Source: Bacteroidales bacterium
GTDB taxonomy: Bacteria > Bacteroidota > Bacteroidia > Bacteroidales > Muribaculaceae
DNA: 64,000 bases
NCBI GenBank assembly: GCA_014800795.1
Contig: JAAVFL010000035.1
Span: 103,981 to 167,980 of the forward strand
Direction of reading: 5' to 3'
Of the stretch, positions 7,718-17,641 are shown one piece after another (position 1 is the first letter of the stretch; each line of letters starts with the position of its first letter). The position numbers were made by a program, and so were the translations under genes. The notes under the pieces are model-generated. The model saw only the letters and a program-made list of their open reading frames with translations, searched no databases and was not told where the DNA came from.

Positions 7718-10009
7718 ATGAAGACGATAGACAGGGAAACAGTTCAGAGGATTATCGATACGGCCGACATAGTGGAGGTCGTAAGTGATTTTGTGAATCT
7801 TCGCCGACGCGGAGCCAATTATATAGGCCTGTGTCCGTTCCACAACGAACGGACACCTTCCTTCTCCGTTTCGCGTGCCAAGGGTATCTGCAAATGTTTC
7901 AGTTGCGGTAAAGGTGGCAGTCCCGTAAACTTCATAATGGAGCATGAGCAACTCAATTACTGGGATGCGCTGCGCTATCTCGCCCGAAAATATAATATCG
8001 AGATTCAGGAGCATGAGGTTACTGACGCAGAGCGTCAGGCTATGTCGGAGCGTCAGTCGCTGCTGGATGTCAACGATTTCGCGATGAAACATTTCGAGCA
8101 TAATATGCTTGATACCGCCGATGGCCGCGATATCGGTCTGGCTTATTTCCGCGAACGTGGCATCAACGAGGCCATGGTGAAGCGCTTTCATCTCGGCTAT
8201 TCGCTGGACCGTCGCGACGACCTTCTGTCGGCAGCCCGCGCGGAGGGGTACAGCAATGATGCGTTGGTGAAAACCGGTCTGTGTGTGCAGACCGACCGCG
8301 GCGACCTTTACGACCGCTTCAAGGCAAGGGTAATGTATCCCGTGTTTTCGATATCGGGTAAGGTGGTAGCTTTCGGTGGGCGCACATTGCGCACCGATAA
8401 GACGGTGGCGAAATATGTCAATTCCCCTGAAAGTATCATATATAAGAAAAACCGTGAGCTTTACGGACTGTATCAGGCTAAGCAGGCCATAGTAAAGAAG
8501 GAGAAGTGCATACTTGTAGAGGGATACATGGATGTGATCTCGATGCATCAGCAGGGGGTGGAGAATGTGGTCGCTTCATCCGGCACTTCGCTCACTCAGG
8601 GACAGATCCGTCTGATTCATCGCTTTACGGAAAATGTTACCGTAATCTACGACAGCGACCCGGCCGGCATCAAGGCGTCTCTGCGAGGGATAGACCTTCT
8701 TCTGGCCGAAGGGCTTAATATAAAAGTATTGCTTCTTCCGGATGGTGACGACCCCGACTCGTTCGCCCAGAGTCATACGGCGCAGGAGGTAGAGGAGTAT
8801 CTGGCTGCAAATGAGGTGGATTTTATCAAGTTCAAGACCGATGTGCTTTTGCGTGATGCGGCTTCCGACCCGTTGAAACGTTCGGAAGTGGTAAGCGGAA
8901 TCCTTCTATCCATCGCCCATATACCGGAGGAAATAAAGCGAAATGTATATATTCAGGAGTGTTCAATGCGCTTCGGAATAGACGAGCGCACACTCCTGCG
9001 TCAGGTAAATGTCTTTTTAACCAAACTTGCGGAGCAGAATGCCAAACAATACGCCCGCCAGTCGGCAGTTGAATCGGCGGAAACAGAAGCTTCGCCAGAC
9101 ACTTCCCGGGCGCCGGAAGAAAAGCCTTCAGACGCAGGGACACATACTGAACCGCGGCCGGAGGCGCCCGATCCGGTATCATCGGACGATGCGTCGGCTC
9201 CGGCTCTTGACACCACTGTTCAGGCGGCCGTCAATCGTGCCGCAGATCCGTTCGCCGAGGTACTTGAGCCTCTTGAGCGGGCCTTGATGCGCATGGTGCT
9301 GAAATTCGGGATGCTCGATCTCGGCGAAGAATTCGGGCTCTACGACGATGGTGAACATGTTAAAGTGATAGACTACATCCGCGAAGATCTTGAGGTTGAC
9401 AGTATAACCTTCGGTACACCGTTGTATGACCGTATGTTCCGCGAAGCGCTTGAAATCCGCGATACGAGATGGGATGAAGATTACGCACGTCATCTTCATA
9501 GCGCCCGTGAACATATAAGCAGGCTTGAAAACGAAGGACGCGAGGAGATAAAACGCACCGCCACTACGCTTGCCGAAATCAATGTGGCCGAGCAGAGGCT
9601 CCGGGAAAACTGCGAGAATACATACCGCTCCGACATTCAGGAATTCGCGCAGCATTATTTCGAAAAAATATTCATATCACATCCCGACGACAATGTTCGC
9701 CGCGGAGCATCCGACCTTGTGGTAGAGCGTCATCAGCTAAGCAAGATATATTATCGCCATGGAACGAAAATAGAGACGGAGATCGACCGTCTAGACGATC
9801 TTGTGCCGCGGGCGCTGGTTGCTCTGAAATATTATATGGGCCGTTGTCGGTTTCATGAACTGACCCAGAGCATACGTGAAGTGCAGTCGCGCCCGGGCTA
9901 CGACATTGCCGAGATATTCGCCCTTATGGAACAGCAGAAAAAGTGGCATGACTTCTGTACCCGTCTCTCCACCCAGATAGGGGAGCGCGTTTACGAGCCG
10001 CTGCGCTGA
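7718..10009 (+). CDS. dnaG: DNA primase
   Basis: 763-residue primase that makes RNA primers for replication forks. The N-terminal CHC2 zinc-binding domain is intact: Cys39-Pro-Phe-His42 and Cys60-Phe-Ser-Cys63. The RNA polymerase core and Toprim follow, with ILVEGYMDVISMHQQG (Toprim Glu) and VIYDSDPAGIKAS (acidic DxD-like pair). After about residue 435 comes a Glu/Pro/Ser/Ala-rich low-complexity linker of roughly 60 residues, then a helical C-terminal helicase-binding region. The linker makes it longer than the roughly 600-650 residues usual for DnaG. I use ATG 7718 rather than the TTG one codon upstream. It lies 24 bases after the restriction gene with no visible promoter between, so it may be read from the R-M promoter. 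Confidence 0.97.
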   Translation: MKTIDRETVQRIIDTADIVEVVSDFVNLRRRGANYIGLCPFHNERTPSFSVSRAKGICKCFSCGKGGSPVNFIMEHEQLNYWDALRYLARKYNIEIQEHEVTDAERQAMSERQSLLDVNDFAMKHFEHNMLDTADGRDIGLAYFRERGINEAMVKRFHLGYSLDRRDDLLSAARAEGYSNDALVKTGLCVQTDRGDLYDRFKARVMYPVFSISGKVVAFGGRTLRTDKTVAKYVNSPESIIYKKNRELYGLYQAKQAIVKKEKCILVEGYMDVISMHQQGVENVVASSGTSLTQGQIRLIHRFTENVTVIYDSDPAGIKASLRGIDLLLAEGLNIKVLLLPDGDDPDSFAQSHTAQEVEEYLAANEVDFIKFKTDVLLRDAASDPLKRSEVVSGILLSIAHIPEEIKRNVYIQECSMRFGIDERTLLRQVNVFLTKLAEQNAKQYARQSAVESAETEASPDTSRAPEEKPSDAGTHTEPRPEAPDPVSSDDASAPALDTTVQAAVNRAADPFAEVLEPLERALMRMVLKFGMLDLGEEFGLYDDGEHVKVIDYIREDLEVDSITFGTPLYDRMFREALEIRDTRWDEDYARHLHSAREHISRLENEGREEIKRTATTLAEINVAEQRLRENCENTYRSDIQEFAQHYFEKIFISHPDDNVRRGASDLVVERHQLSKIYYRHGTKIETEIDRLDDLVPRALVALKYYMGRCRFHELTQSIREVQSRPGYDIAEIFALMEQQKKWHDFCTRLSTQIGERVYEPLR

Positions 10010-10420
10010 TCGGTTGCTCTCCAGATGATAACATTTCTCCCCGGTAGAAAACCTGTAGCTATCCATGGCTGGGAAAGATGCCGCATACGCTGATTCGCTA
10101 GGCGTCACTTCTTCCTCGTTTAGCATAAGACACAGATATGTGGATGATAACCCCTGGAAATACGAACATCCTGGACAGTGTATTTTTGGCTTATCTTCCC
10201 GTTGAAGGATATCAAGGGGCTGTAGATATGGGTATATGACATTACTGACTGAAGAATTTTGGTGTTAAAATGCGGTAGTTACATTATTAATTTGTAAATT
10301 TGCCATGCCGGTATGCCCGCCAGATGTGAACTTTGTGTCCGGATTGGGGTGCCGGTACGCCGATCTAACGGCGATTTACCTGTATACCATGTAAATAACC
10401 CAAACTTTTTATAACCAATC
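10010..10420 (+). other. Non-coding stretch between dnaG and mutA (411 bases)
   Basis: No convincing gene on either strand. It holds an exact TAnnTTTG element (10295-10302) and a GC-rich hairpin in the presumed mutA leader. The first 250 bases show nothing I recognise; no clear terminator for dnaG is visible. Confidence 0.6.
10295..10302 (+). promoter_or_regulatory. Promoter -7 element for mutAB
   Basis: TAAATTTG, an exact TAnnTTTG match, 118 bases upstream of the mutA start. No good -33 TTTG at 19-20 bases. If used it gives a leader of about 110 nt containing a CGCCG/CGGCG hairpin (10358-10373) and two similar GCCGGTA-CGCC segments (from about 10308 and 10351). Confidence 0.45.
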
Positions 10421-12298
10421 ATGGCAGATAATAAAGAAAAACTGTTTGAGCAGTTTCCGCCTGTGAGCTACGACACTTGGAAAGCCAAGGTGGATGCCGA
10501 CCTCAAAGGTGTGCCTTTCGACAAAAAACTTGTATGGCGTACCAACGAGGGATTCAATGTTCAGCCGATGTATCGTCGCGAGGATATCGCCGATATGCCG
10601 TCGACAGATTCACTCCCGGGAGAATTTCCCTACGTGCGCGGTACACGCGACAACAACGACTGGCTTACCCGTCAGGAGATTCTTCCCACTGACCCCGCCG
10701 AAGCCAATAAAGTGGCTCTCGATGTGCTTGGCAAGGGTGTGAATTCACTCGGTTTTACAGTAAAAGAACCTACAGCCGAAGCCCTTGCAACTCTTCTGGA
10801 AGGTATCGACCTCGAGAAGGTGGAGGTGAATTTTGCTACATGTCCGCGCAAGGCTGTGGAACTTGCCGCTGCTCTCGCCGGATATCTCAAGGAAAAAGGC
10901 GTTGAAAAGAACTTCAAGGGTTCTATCGACTACAATCCTTTCAAGCGCGCATTCCGCCACGGTACAGATGTTGACACCGCTGCCGTCGCTGCTGATGCCA
11001 AAGCTATGATCGAGGCTCTCGCCGATGTTCCCGGTGTACGCTGCCTGAGCGTAGATTCCGTAATGTTCTGCAATGCAGGAGCATATATTTTCCAGGAACT
11101 CGGGTATGCTCTGGCATGGGGCGCAGGATGGCTCACACTTCTTACCGATGCCGGAATGGCGGCCGATGCAGTTGCATGCCGTGTGAAATTCAATATGGGT
11201 GTGTCGAGCAACTATTTCATGGAACTCGCCAAATTCCGTGCGGCACGCATGATGTGGGCTCAGATTGTTGAGCAGTACAAACCCGAATGTAAATGCGCGT
11301 GCAAGATGGTGGCTCACGCCATTACCTCGCGTTTCAACCAGACAATATACGATGCTCATGTGAACCTTCTCCGGAGCCAGACCGAGGCTATGTCGGCTGC
11401 GCTTGCAGGAGTTGATTCCATCACAGTAACACCGTTCGATGTACCCTACAAGACACCCGATGAATTCTCGGAACGTATCGCCCGCAACCAGCAGCTCCTT
11501 CTCAAAGAGGAGAGCCATCTCGATAAGGTTGTGGATCCGGCCGGCGGTTCATATTATGTAGAAACCCTTACGGTTTCCATCGCTAAAGAGGCCTGGAAGC
11601 TCTTCCTCGAGGTTGAGGATAAAGGCGGTTTTGCCGCTTGCGTTAACTCAGGCGAGATTCAGCAGGCAGTAAACGCTTCCGGTGTGAAACGTCATCAGGA
11701 CATGGCACGTCGCAAAGAAATACTGTTGGGTACAAACCAATTCCCCAACTTCAACGAATTCGCTGCGCAGAAGATCGAAAACGGAGCGGATCCGTGTGCT
11801 AAGGCTGATGGCGAAGGTTGTGGATGTGCAGCAGGTGGAGATGCCGCCAAGGCTCTGCGTACCGACCGTCAGGCAAGCGATTTCGAGGCTCTGCGTCTCG
11901 CGACAGAGCATGCCGCCAACCGTCCCAAAGCATTCATGCTTACAATCGGTAATCTGGCAATGCGTCTGGCCCGCGCGCAGTTCTCATCGAACTTCTTTGG
12001 TTGTGCCGGCTACGAGATTCTCGACAACATCGGTTTCCAGACCGTTCAGGAAGGTATCGACGCAGCCATGGAGAAGGGCGCGGATATCGTTGTTCTCTGC
12101 TCTTCAGACGATGAATACGCGCAGTACGCCCCCGAAGCATTCAAGCTGCTCGACGGACGCGCGGAGTTCGTTGTTGCCGGCGCACCCGCCTGCACGGACG
12201 ATCTTAAGGCACAAGGCATCGAACACTTTATCCATGTACGCTCCAACGTGCTCGAAACCCTACAGGAATTTAACAAGCGTCTCCTTAAAAACAATTGA
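10421..12298 (+). CDS. mutA: Methylmalonyl-CoA mutase small subunit
   Basis: 625-residue non-catalytic partner of the heterodimeric B12-dependent mutase. It has the TIM-barrel mutase fold (PFVRGTRDNNDW-like start region, VDPAGGSYYVETLT) and a C-terminal B12-domain-like fold that lacks the DxHxxG cobalamin-ligating motif, as expected for the small subunit. A short Cys/Gly-rich linker (residues about 463-475, GEGCGCAAGG) separates the two. The large subunit begins 10 bases after the stop codon, a standard operon. The heterodimer interconverts succinyl-CoA and (R)-methylmalonyl-CoA in the propionate pathway of Bacteroidales. No epimerase or MeaB/ArgK chaperone gene lies beside it in this window. 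Confidence 0.96.
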   Translation: MADNKEKLFEQFPPVSYDTWKAKVDADLKGVPFDKKLVWRTNEGFNVQPMYRREDIADMPSTDSLPGEFPYVRGTRDNNDWLTRQEILPTDPAEANKVALDVLGKGVNSLGFTVKEPTAEALATLLEGIDLEKVEVNFATCPRKAVELAAALAGYLKEKGVEKNFKGSIDYNPFKRAFRHGTDVDTAAVAADAKAMIEALADVPGVRCLSVDSVMFCNAGAYIFQELGYALAWGAGWLTLLTDAGMAADAVACRVKFNMGVSSNYFMELAKFRAARMMWAQIVEQYKPECKCACKMVAHAITSRFNQTIYDAHVNLLRSQTEAMSAALAGVDSITVTPFDVPYKTPDEFSERIARNQQLLLKEESHLDKVVDPAGGSYYVETLTVSIAKEAWKLFLEVEDKGGFAACVNSGEIQQAVNASGVKRHQDMARRKEILLGTNQFPNFNEFAAQKIENGADPCAKADGEGCGCAAGGDAAKALRTDRQASDFEALRLATEHAANRPKAFMLTIGNLAMRLARAQFSSNFFGCAGYEILDNIGFQTVQEGIDAAMEKGADIVVLCSSDDEYAQYAPEAFKLLDGRAEFVVAGAPACTDDLKAQGIEHFIHVRSNVLETLQEFNKRLLKNN

Positions 12299-12308
12299 GA
12301 AGTAAGCC

Positions 12309-14456
12309 ATGAAACCCGATTTCAAAAACATGAACATCATAGCCGACGCTTTCACTGCGCCGGCGGCTGCTCCCAAGAGCAGCGGTGAGGATTGGCTCAC
12401 TCCCGAGCTTATCCCCGTAAAACCGATATATACCAAAGCTGATCTTGAAGGAATGGAACACCTCGACTATGTAGCAGGTCTTCCTCCTTTCCTCCGCGGT
12501 CCGTACAGCGGCATGTATGCTATCCGTCCCTGGACTATCCGTCAGTATGCCGGATTCTCGACGGCCGCCGAATCCAATGCTTTCTACCGCCGCAATCTCG
12601 CTTCCGGACAGAAGGGTCTGTCCGTAGCGTTCGACCTCGCCACTCACCGCGGATATGATGCCGACCACAGCCGTGTGGTAGGCGATGTAGGTAAAGCCGG
12701 TGTAAGTATCTGTTCCGTAGAGGATATGAAAGTGCTTTTCGACGGAATTCCCCTGAACAAGATGTCTGTGTCGATGACGATGAACGGTGCTGTGTTGCCC
12801 GTTCTGGCGTTCTATATCAACGCAGGTCTCGAACAGGGCGCCAAACTTGAGGAGATGGCCGGCACCATTCAGAACGATATCCTCAAGGAATTCATGGTGC
12901 GTAACACATATATCTACCCGCCGGAATTCTCCATGCGAATTATTGCGGATATCTTCGAGTATACTTCGCAGAACATGCCTAAGTTCAACTCGATTTCGAT
13001 TTCCGGCTACCATATGCAGGAAGCGGGTGCTACCTGTGACATCGAACTCGCCTACACCCTCGCCGACGGTCTTGAATATCTCCGCGCAGGTGTGAACGCC
13101 GGTATGGATATCGACTCTTTCGCTCCCCGCCTGTCTTTCTTCTGGGCTATCGGCATGAACTTCTTCATGGAGATAGCCAAGATGCGTGCAGCCCGTATGC
13201 TTTGGGCAAAGATCGTAAGCCAGTTCAACCCCAAGAACCCCAAATCGCTTGCGCTGCGTACCCACTCGCAGACCTCAGGATGGTCGCTCACCGAGCAGGA
13301 TCCCTTCAACAACGTAGGCCGTACATGTATCGAGGCCATGGGAGCCGCTCTCGGCCACACACAGAGTCTCCATACCAACGCTCTTGACGAGGCTATCGCG
13401 CTTCCCACCGACTTCTCGGCACGTATCGCGCGTAATACCCAGATCTACATTCAGGAAGAGACCTACGTATGCAAGGAGATCGATCCCTGGGCGGGTTCAT
13501 ATTACGTTGAATCGCTCACCAACGAGATCGCTCACCGCGCGTGGGAACATATTCAGGAGATCGAGAAACTCGGCGGTATGGCAAAAGCTATCGAGACCGG
13601 TCTGCCCAAGCTCCGCATCGAGGAAGCTGCGGCCCGCACTCAGGCCCGCATCGACTCCGGCCGTCAGACTATCGTAGGTATCAACAAGTATCGTCTCGAT
13701 CACGAAGATCCTATCGACATTCTCGAAATTGATAACACCGAGGTTCGCAACGAGCAGTGTGCCCGCCTCGAAGAGCTCCGTAAGGATCGCGATGAGGAGG
13801 CGGTGAAGAAAGCCCTCGCTGCAATCACTGAATGTGTGCGTACAGGCGAAGGCAACCTTCTCGACCTTGCTGTCAAGGCGGCCGGTGTGCGTGCTTCGCT
13901 CGGCGAGATTTCAGATGCCTGCGAAGAGGTTGTAGGACGTTATAAAGCAGTAATCAGAACTATTTCAGGAGTGTATTCAAGCGAAACAAAGAACGATCCC
14001 GACTTCCTCCGCGCTCAGAAGATGACCGAGGAATTCGCAAAGCGGGAGGGACGTCAGCCCCGTATCATGATTGCAAAAATGGGTCAGGACGGCCACGACC
14101 GTGGCGCGAAAGTTGTTGCCACAGGTTACGCCGACTGCGGATTCGACGTGGATATGGGACCGCTGTTCCAGACACCCGCCGAGGCTGCCCGTCAGGCTGT
14201 CGAGAACGATGTCCATATTCTCGGTGTCAGCTCTCTCGCAGCAGGTCATAAGACACTTATACCCCAGGTTATCGAGGAACTTAAGAAACTCGGACGTGAG
14301 GATATAATCGTAACAGCAGGTGGTGTGATCCCCGCTCAGGACTACGATTTCCTCTACAAGGCCGGTGTCGCAGCGATCTTCGGTCCCGGCACCCGCATCC
14401 CTGTATCGGCAATCCGTATGCTCGAGATTCTCAACGGTGAGGAAGCCGGAGAATAA
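12309..14456 (+). CDS. mutB: Methylmalonyl-CoA mutase large (catalytic) subunit
   Basis: 715-residue catalytic subunit using adenosylcobalamin. The substrate-binding TIM barrel is full length ([46 protein letters not shown]). The C-terminal B12-binding domain holds the intact [11 protein letters not shown] motif near residue 592-602, where His supplies the lower axial cobalt ligand, followed by [11 protein letters not shown] and VTAGGVIP. Both subunits are complete. It is second in the mutAB operon and is followed by a strong hairpin terminator shared with the convergent response-regulator gene. Confidence 0.98.
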   Translation: MKPDFKNMNIIADAFTAPAAAPKSSGEDWLTPELIPVKPIYTKADLEGMEHLDYVAGLPPFLRGPYSGMYAIRPWTIRQYAGFSTAAESNAFYRRNLASGQKGLSVAFDLATHRGYDADHSRVVGDVGKAGVSICSVEDMKVLFDGIPLNKMSVSMTMNGAVLPVLAFYINAGLEQGAKLEEMAGTIQNDILKEFMVRNTYIYPPEFSMRIIADIFEYTSQNMPKFNSISISGYHMQEAGATCDIELAYTLADGLEYLRAGVNAGMDIDSFAPRLSFFWAIGMNFFMEIAKMRAARMLWAKIVSQFNPKNPKSLALRTHSQTSGWSLTEQDPFNNVGRTCIEAMGAALGHTQSLHTNALDEAIALPTDFSARIARNTQIYIQEETYVCKEIDPWAGSYYVESLTNEIAHRAWEHIQEIEKLGGMAKAIETGLPKLRIEEAAARTQARIDSGRQTIVGINKYRLDHEDPIDILEIDNTEVRNEQCARLEELRKDRDEEAVKKALAAITECVRTGEGNLLDLAVKAAGVRASLGEISDACEEVVGRYKAVIRTISGVYSSETKNDPDFLRAQKMTEEFAKREGRQPRIMIAKMGQDGHDRGAKVVATGYADCGFDVDMGPLFQTPAEAARQAVENDVHILGVSSLAAGHKTLIPQVIEELKKLGREDIIVTAGGVIPAQDYDFLYKAGVAAIFGPGTRIPVSAIRMLEILNGEEAGE

Positions 14457-14493
14457 TCGCGGCCGATTTCACTTAAGGTAACATGATTAAAAC

Positions 14494-14526
14494 AGCCCGG
14501 CAGTTCCATCACGGAATTGCCGGGCT
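14494..14526. terminator. Bidirectional terminator between mutB and the LytTR regulator gene
   Basis: 14-base arms (14494-14507 and 14513-14526, AGCCCGGCAGTTCC pairing with GGAATTGCCGGGCT, one wobble) around a 5-base loop, followed by ATTTATTCTT on the plus side and preceded by an A-rich run that serves as the U-tract for the minus strand. Confidence 0.85.
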
Positions 14527-14548
14527 ATTTATTCTTATGTCGCTTAAA

Positions 14549-15262
14549 TTACGATTTACCAAGACGGGCAAAGAATTCATCGCGTTTGGAGTCGGCGACG
14601 GGTACATACGTTTTACCGAAGATGATGCGTCCGCGCTCTACAACCTCTATGTTCTCCATATTCACGATGAAGGACCGGTGAACCCGCATGAAGCGGTCCG
14701 ACGGCAGATGTTCCTCAAGATCGCGCATACTCATAAGTGAGCTGATCGGTCCGCCGTCTGTGCGGTTGAATATTACCCGGTCTTTCTGCACCTCGATATA
14801 GGTGATTGAGGCAATTTTCATCTGTACGAGGCGATACTCCGATTTTACTGTGATACTTTCGTGGATGCCGCGTGTCTGCGTTTCATAGCTGTCGCGCATC
14901 GAACACCATTTCACGGCTTTCCCTACGGCCGACATGAACTCGGCGTAACTTACCGGTTTTAGCAGATAGTCGAGTGCATTGACCTTAAACCCCTGGAGGG
15001 CATACTGGCCGTAGGCAGTGACATATATGATGCGGGTCCGTTCAGGTATTATTCCGGCAAAATCAATGCCGTTGAGCATAGGCATATCTATATCGAGAAA
15101 TACAATATCAATTTCTCCTGCTACAACGCTTTTTACAGCCTCTGCCGCCGATTCGAAGCATCCGCATAATTTCAATGCAGGGGTTTTCTCCACATAACTT
15201 TTTATGAGTTCGCGGGCAAGAGGTTCGTCGTCGATAACGATGCAATTAAGTGTCACTTCCAT
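14549..15262 (-). CDS. LytTR-family response regulator
   Basis: 237-residue two-component regulator. The receiver domain (about residues 5-120) has the acidic pair DD11-12, phospho-acceptor Asp57 in FLDIDMP and Lys102 in YLLKPVS. The C-terminal LytTR DNA-binding domain (about 137-235) has the typical YIEVQKDRVIF, RFMRVHRSFIVN and the terminal VPVADSKRDEFF. It starts 20 bases after the histidine kinase gene and is the last gene of the ABC exporter operon, so it may control that operon or a cell-envelope response; the target is not visible. Confidence 0.95.
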   Translation of the reverse strand: MEVTLNCIVIDDEPLARELIKSYVEKTPALKLCGCFESAAEAVKSVVAGEIDIVFLDIDMPMLNGIDFAGIIPERTRIIYVTAYGQYALQGFKVNALDYLLKPVSYAEFMSAVGKAVKWCSMRDSYETQTRGIHESITVKSEYRLVQMKIASITYIEVQKDRVIFNRTDGGPISSLMSMRDLEEHLPSDRFMRVHRSFIVNMENIEVVERGRIIFGKTYVPVADSKRDEFFARLGKS

Positions 15263-15282
15263 TTGGGTCAGAAGATGTGTTA

Positions 15283-16413
15283 TTATGAGGATTGTGCGGC
15301 CGCATGTGTCGGTGTGCGGTGGTGGAGCGCATTGAGTGAAATAGTGATAACGCAGCGGTATATGCCGTTTTCACGGTCGGAGCTGTAGGTGTATTCACCG
15401 GGATAAAGAAGTCCGAGCTGTCGGGTGACATTCTCCAATCCAATGCCCGATTCTGCCTTTGTAGGATGCATATGTTCGCGATCTTCGGCATATGAGTTTT
15501 CGACCCGGCATACAAGCTGTAGGTCGCGTTCGTGTATATCGATGAAAATGAAATGATCATTTCCGTTTGAACCGGAATGTTTGAATGCATTTTCCACCAG
15601 GGTCAGGAAAAGTAGCGGGGCGATATACAGGTTTCCGCCTGCGATATCTCCGACGTTGAAAGTCAGCCTTACGGACGAACTTAACCTTAAACGCATCATC
15701 TCCACATAGTCTGTAATGAACTTCAGCTCCTTTTCCAAAGGTACGACAGCCTCTCCTGCATCGTAAATCATGAACCTGAGCATACTGCTGAGATCGTGGA
15801 GGGCCTGTTGAGCCCGCTCGGGAGCCATCCCGATAAGGGCATAGATGTTGTTGAGCGAGTTGAACAGAAAATGTGGATTCAGCTGAGCTTTCAGACTTCT
15901 CAATTCGATCTTACGGCGTTCGGCATTAAGCTCAAGTTCACGCCGGCGCATCTGTTCGTGATCACGCGACAGACGCATGGCATAGGCAAGCGCAGCTGCG
16001 AGTACCATCATTACACCATCGCGGATAAGGAAACGCAGATAAGCTATCACGAGCGTTCCGAATGTGCTGACATCTCCGGCCGAATGGCGGGGGTGGGGGA
16101 GGCCTCCGTGAAGCTCGAACCACACGGGGATAAGACTGCATATCGCAATTATCATACACAGATTCAACCCGAGATAGGCATAGAACGACGGCGCTCCGGG
16201 ACGTCGCAGTGTGGCAGGGACAAGCATGAAATAATTTACGCAGAACACCACTGTGTAGCATGTAGCCATCGCAACATTGAATACGGCCCATACCATCGGC
16301 TCACCATCGTGGGTTACAATTGCAAGAGCCGATGGCAGATAAAAAAGCATGCACGCCAACAGAACTACTGTTGCCGTGCTACTGTTGCGTGGTGTGCGAA
16401 GTTTTTCATTCAT
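15283..16413 (-). CDS. LytS/YehU-type membrane histidine kinase
   Basis: 376-residue sensor kinase. Several hydrophobic segments in the first 170 residues form a membrane sensor, followed by a short linker helix and the His_kinase domain: the phosphorylation site LKAQLNPHFLFNSLNNIY and the N-box PLLFLTLVENAFKHS, ending in a GIGLENVTRQL G-box. I start at ATG 16413 (MNEKLRTPRNSS); upstream in-frame codons would read deep into the permease gene. The chosen start overlaps the permease stop codon by eight bases (ATGAATGA), pointing to translational coupling between transporter and kinase. Its partner is the LytTR regulator directly downstream. Confidence 0.93.
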   Translation of the reverse strand: MNEKLRTPRNSSTATVVLLACMLFYLPSALAIVTHDGEPMVWAVFNVAMATCYTVVFCVNYFMLVPATLRRPGAPSFYAYLGLNLCMIIAICSLIPVWFELHGGLPHPRHSAGDVSTFGTLVIAYLRFLIRDGVMMVLAAALAYAMRLSRDHEQMRRRELELNAERRKIELRSLKAQLNPHFLFNSLNNIYALIGMAPERAQQALHDLSSMLRFMIYDAGEAVVPLEKELKFITDYVEMMRLRLSSSVRLTFNVGDIAGGNLYIAPLLFLTLVENAFKHSGSNGNDHFIFIDIHERDLQLVCRVENSYAEDREHMHPTKAESGIGLENVTRQLGLLYPGEYTYSSDRENGIYRCVITISLNALHHRTPTHAAAQSS

Positions 16414-17626
16414 ATCTGATGGCTTCAATCGGATCGAGGTTGGAGGCTTTGGCTGCAGGATAGAAGCCGAATATGATACCGATAACGGTACATACCACAA
16501 ACGACAGTACTACAGAGCCTCCATCGATCTGTACAGGCCAATGGGCGAACAGTTTTATCATCCAAGTGGCCACACCCCCTATAAGGATGCCGAGGATGCC
16601 GCCGGTCACTGAGATAATGACTGCTTCGATGAGGAATTGCATCATGATATCTCTGCCTGTGGCTCCGATACTCATTCGCAGACCGATCTCACGGGTACGT
16701 TCCGTGACGCTTACAATCATGATGTTCATGATACCGATACCGCCAACGAGCAAGGATATGCCTGCCACGGCTGCCAGAAGCACTGTCATCATCGATGAAG
16801 TGGAGGATATCATCTCGGCCAGTTCCTGCATCGAGCGGATTGTGAAGTTGCTCTCGTCGGTGGCGCGAAGTTTGTGCTGATCGCGCAAGATACCGGTTAT
16901 TTCCTTGATAGTTTCATCTGTATGATTCTCGTCGATCGCTGAGGCCTGGATACCTTGCAGGTAGTCGATGGCGAGCATACGTTTCATCACCGTGGTGTAA
17001 GGAACCAGAGCGAGATCGTCCTGATCCTGTCCCATGGTATTGTAGCCTTTCTCGTCAAGCACACCGATAACCGTGAGAGGTATCTTGCCGCATCGCACAA
17101 TTTTTCCGATTGGATCCGTACCTTCGGGAAACAGGTTGTCGACCAATGTTTTGCCGAGCACGCATACTTTGGCGGCATTTTTTACATCTTCCTCTGTGAA
17201 CATTTCGCCCTGGGCGACTTTGCGCTGGCGGATATCAAGGAATTGCGTGTTCACTCCCTGAGCCTGCGACGGGTAGTTGTTGTTGCCGTAGATCCACTGT
17301 CCGGAGCTGTTGACTGTGGGGGTGATATTGAGGATTGTCGATGATTCTCTGACAAGGGCATCATAGTCCGCAGGTTTCAGTGTCTGCATGTCATCACTGC
17401 TCTGGCGCACACCGCCACGTCGTTCTGCACCGGGAAAAATCATTATCATGTTACTTCCCATTTCGGAGATCTGAGCTTTGATGGAGTTCTTGGATCCCTG
17501 ACCGATGGCAAGCATTGCAATCACAGCACCCACACCGATTATCACACCAAGCATGGTGAGAAAACAGCGCATTTTATTGTTGTTTAGCGCTTTAAGGGCT
17601 ATCTTCAATAGATTCTGGATATTCAT
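16406..17626 (-). CDS. ABC transporter permease, MacB type (FtsX-like)
   Basis: 406-residue inner-membrane protein of the MacB/LolCE-type group. One TM segment near residues 17-43 (MLGVIIGVGAVIAMLAIGQG), a large periplasmic MacB-PCD domain (about 45-245), then three TM segments in the C-terminal FtsX domain with GGIGIMNIMIVSVTERTREI. ATP is hydrolysed by the separate subunit encoded 15 bases upstream, so MacB is split here. With the adaptor and TolC-like genes it would form a tripartite ABC exporter for drugs, peptides or envelope components. Confidence 0.93.
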   Translation of the reverse strand: MNIQNLLKIALKALNNNKMRCFLTMLGVIIGVGAVIAMLAIGQGSKNSIKAQISEMGSNMIMIFPGAERRGGVRQSSDDMQTLKPADYDALVRESSTILNITPTVNSSGQWIYGNNNYPSQAQGVNTQFLDIRQRKVAQGEMFTEEDVKNAAKVCVLGKTLVDNLFPEGTDPIGKIVRCGKIPLTVIGVLDEKGYNTMGQDQDDLALVPYTTVMKRMLAIDYLQGIQASAIDENHTDETIKEITGILRDQHKLRATDESNFTIRSMQELAEMISSTSSMMTVLLAAVAGISLLVGGIGIMNIMIVSVTERTREIGLRMSIGATGRDIMMQFLIEAVIISVTGGILGILIGGVATWMIKLFAHWPVQIDGGSVVLSFVVCTVIGIIFGFYPAAKASNLDPIEAIRYE

Positions 17627-17641
17627 GGGGCAATTTGTTTA

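Noticed and set aside
7685..8548. Minus-strand open frame (287 codons) across dnaG
   Set aside because: Shadow of the primase gene; no recognisable protein features.
10303..10420. Cobalamin riboswitch before mutAB
   Set aside because: The GC-rich leader lacks the conserved B12 box and the usual core helices; only a simple hairpin can be seen.
12285..13265. Long minus-strand open frame (326 codons) across mutB
   Set aside because: It is antisense to an intact, highly conserved mutB; codon pattern of the sense gene explains it.
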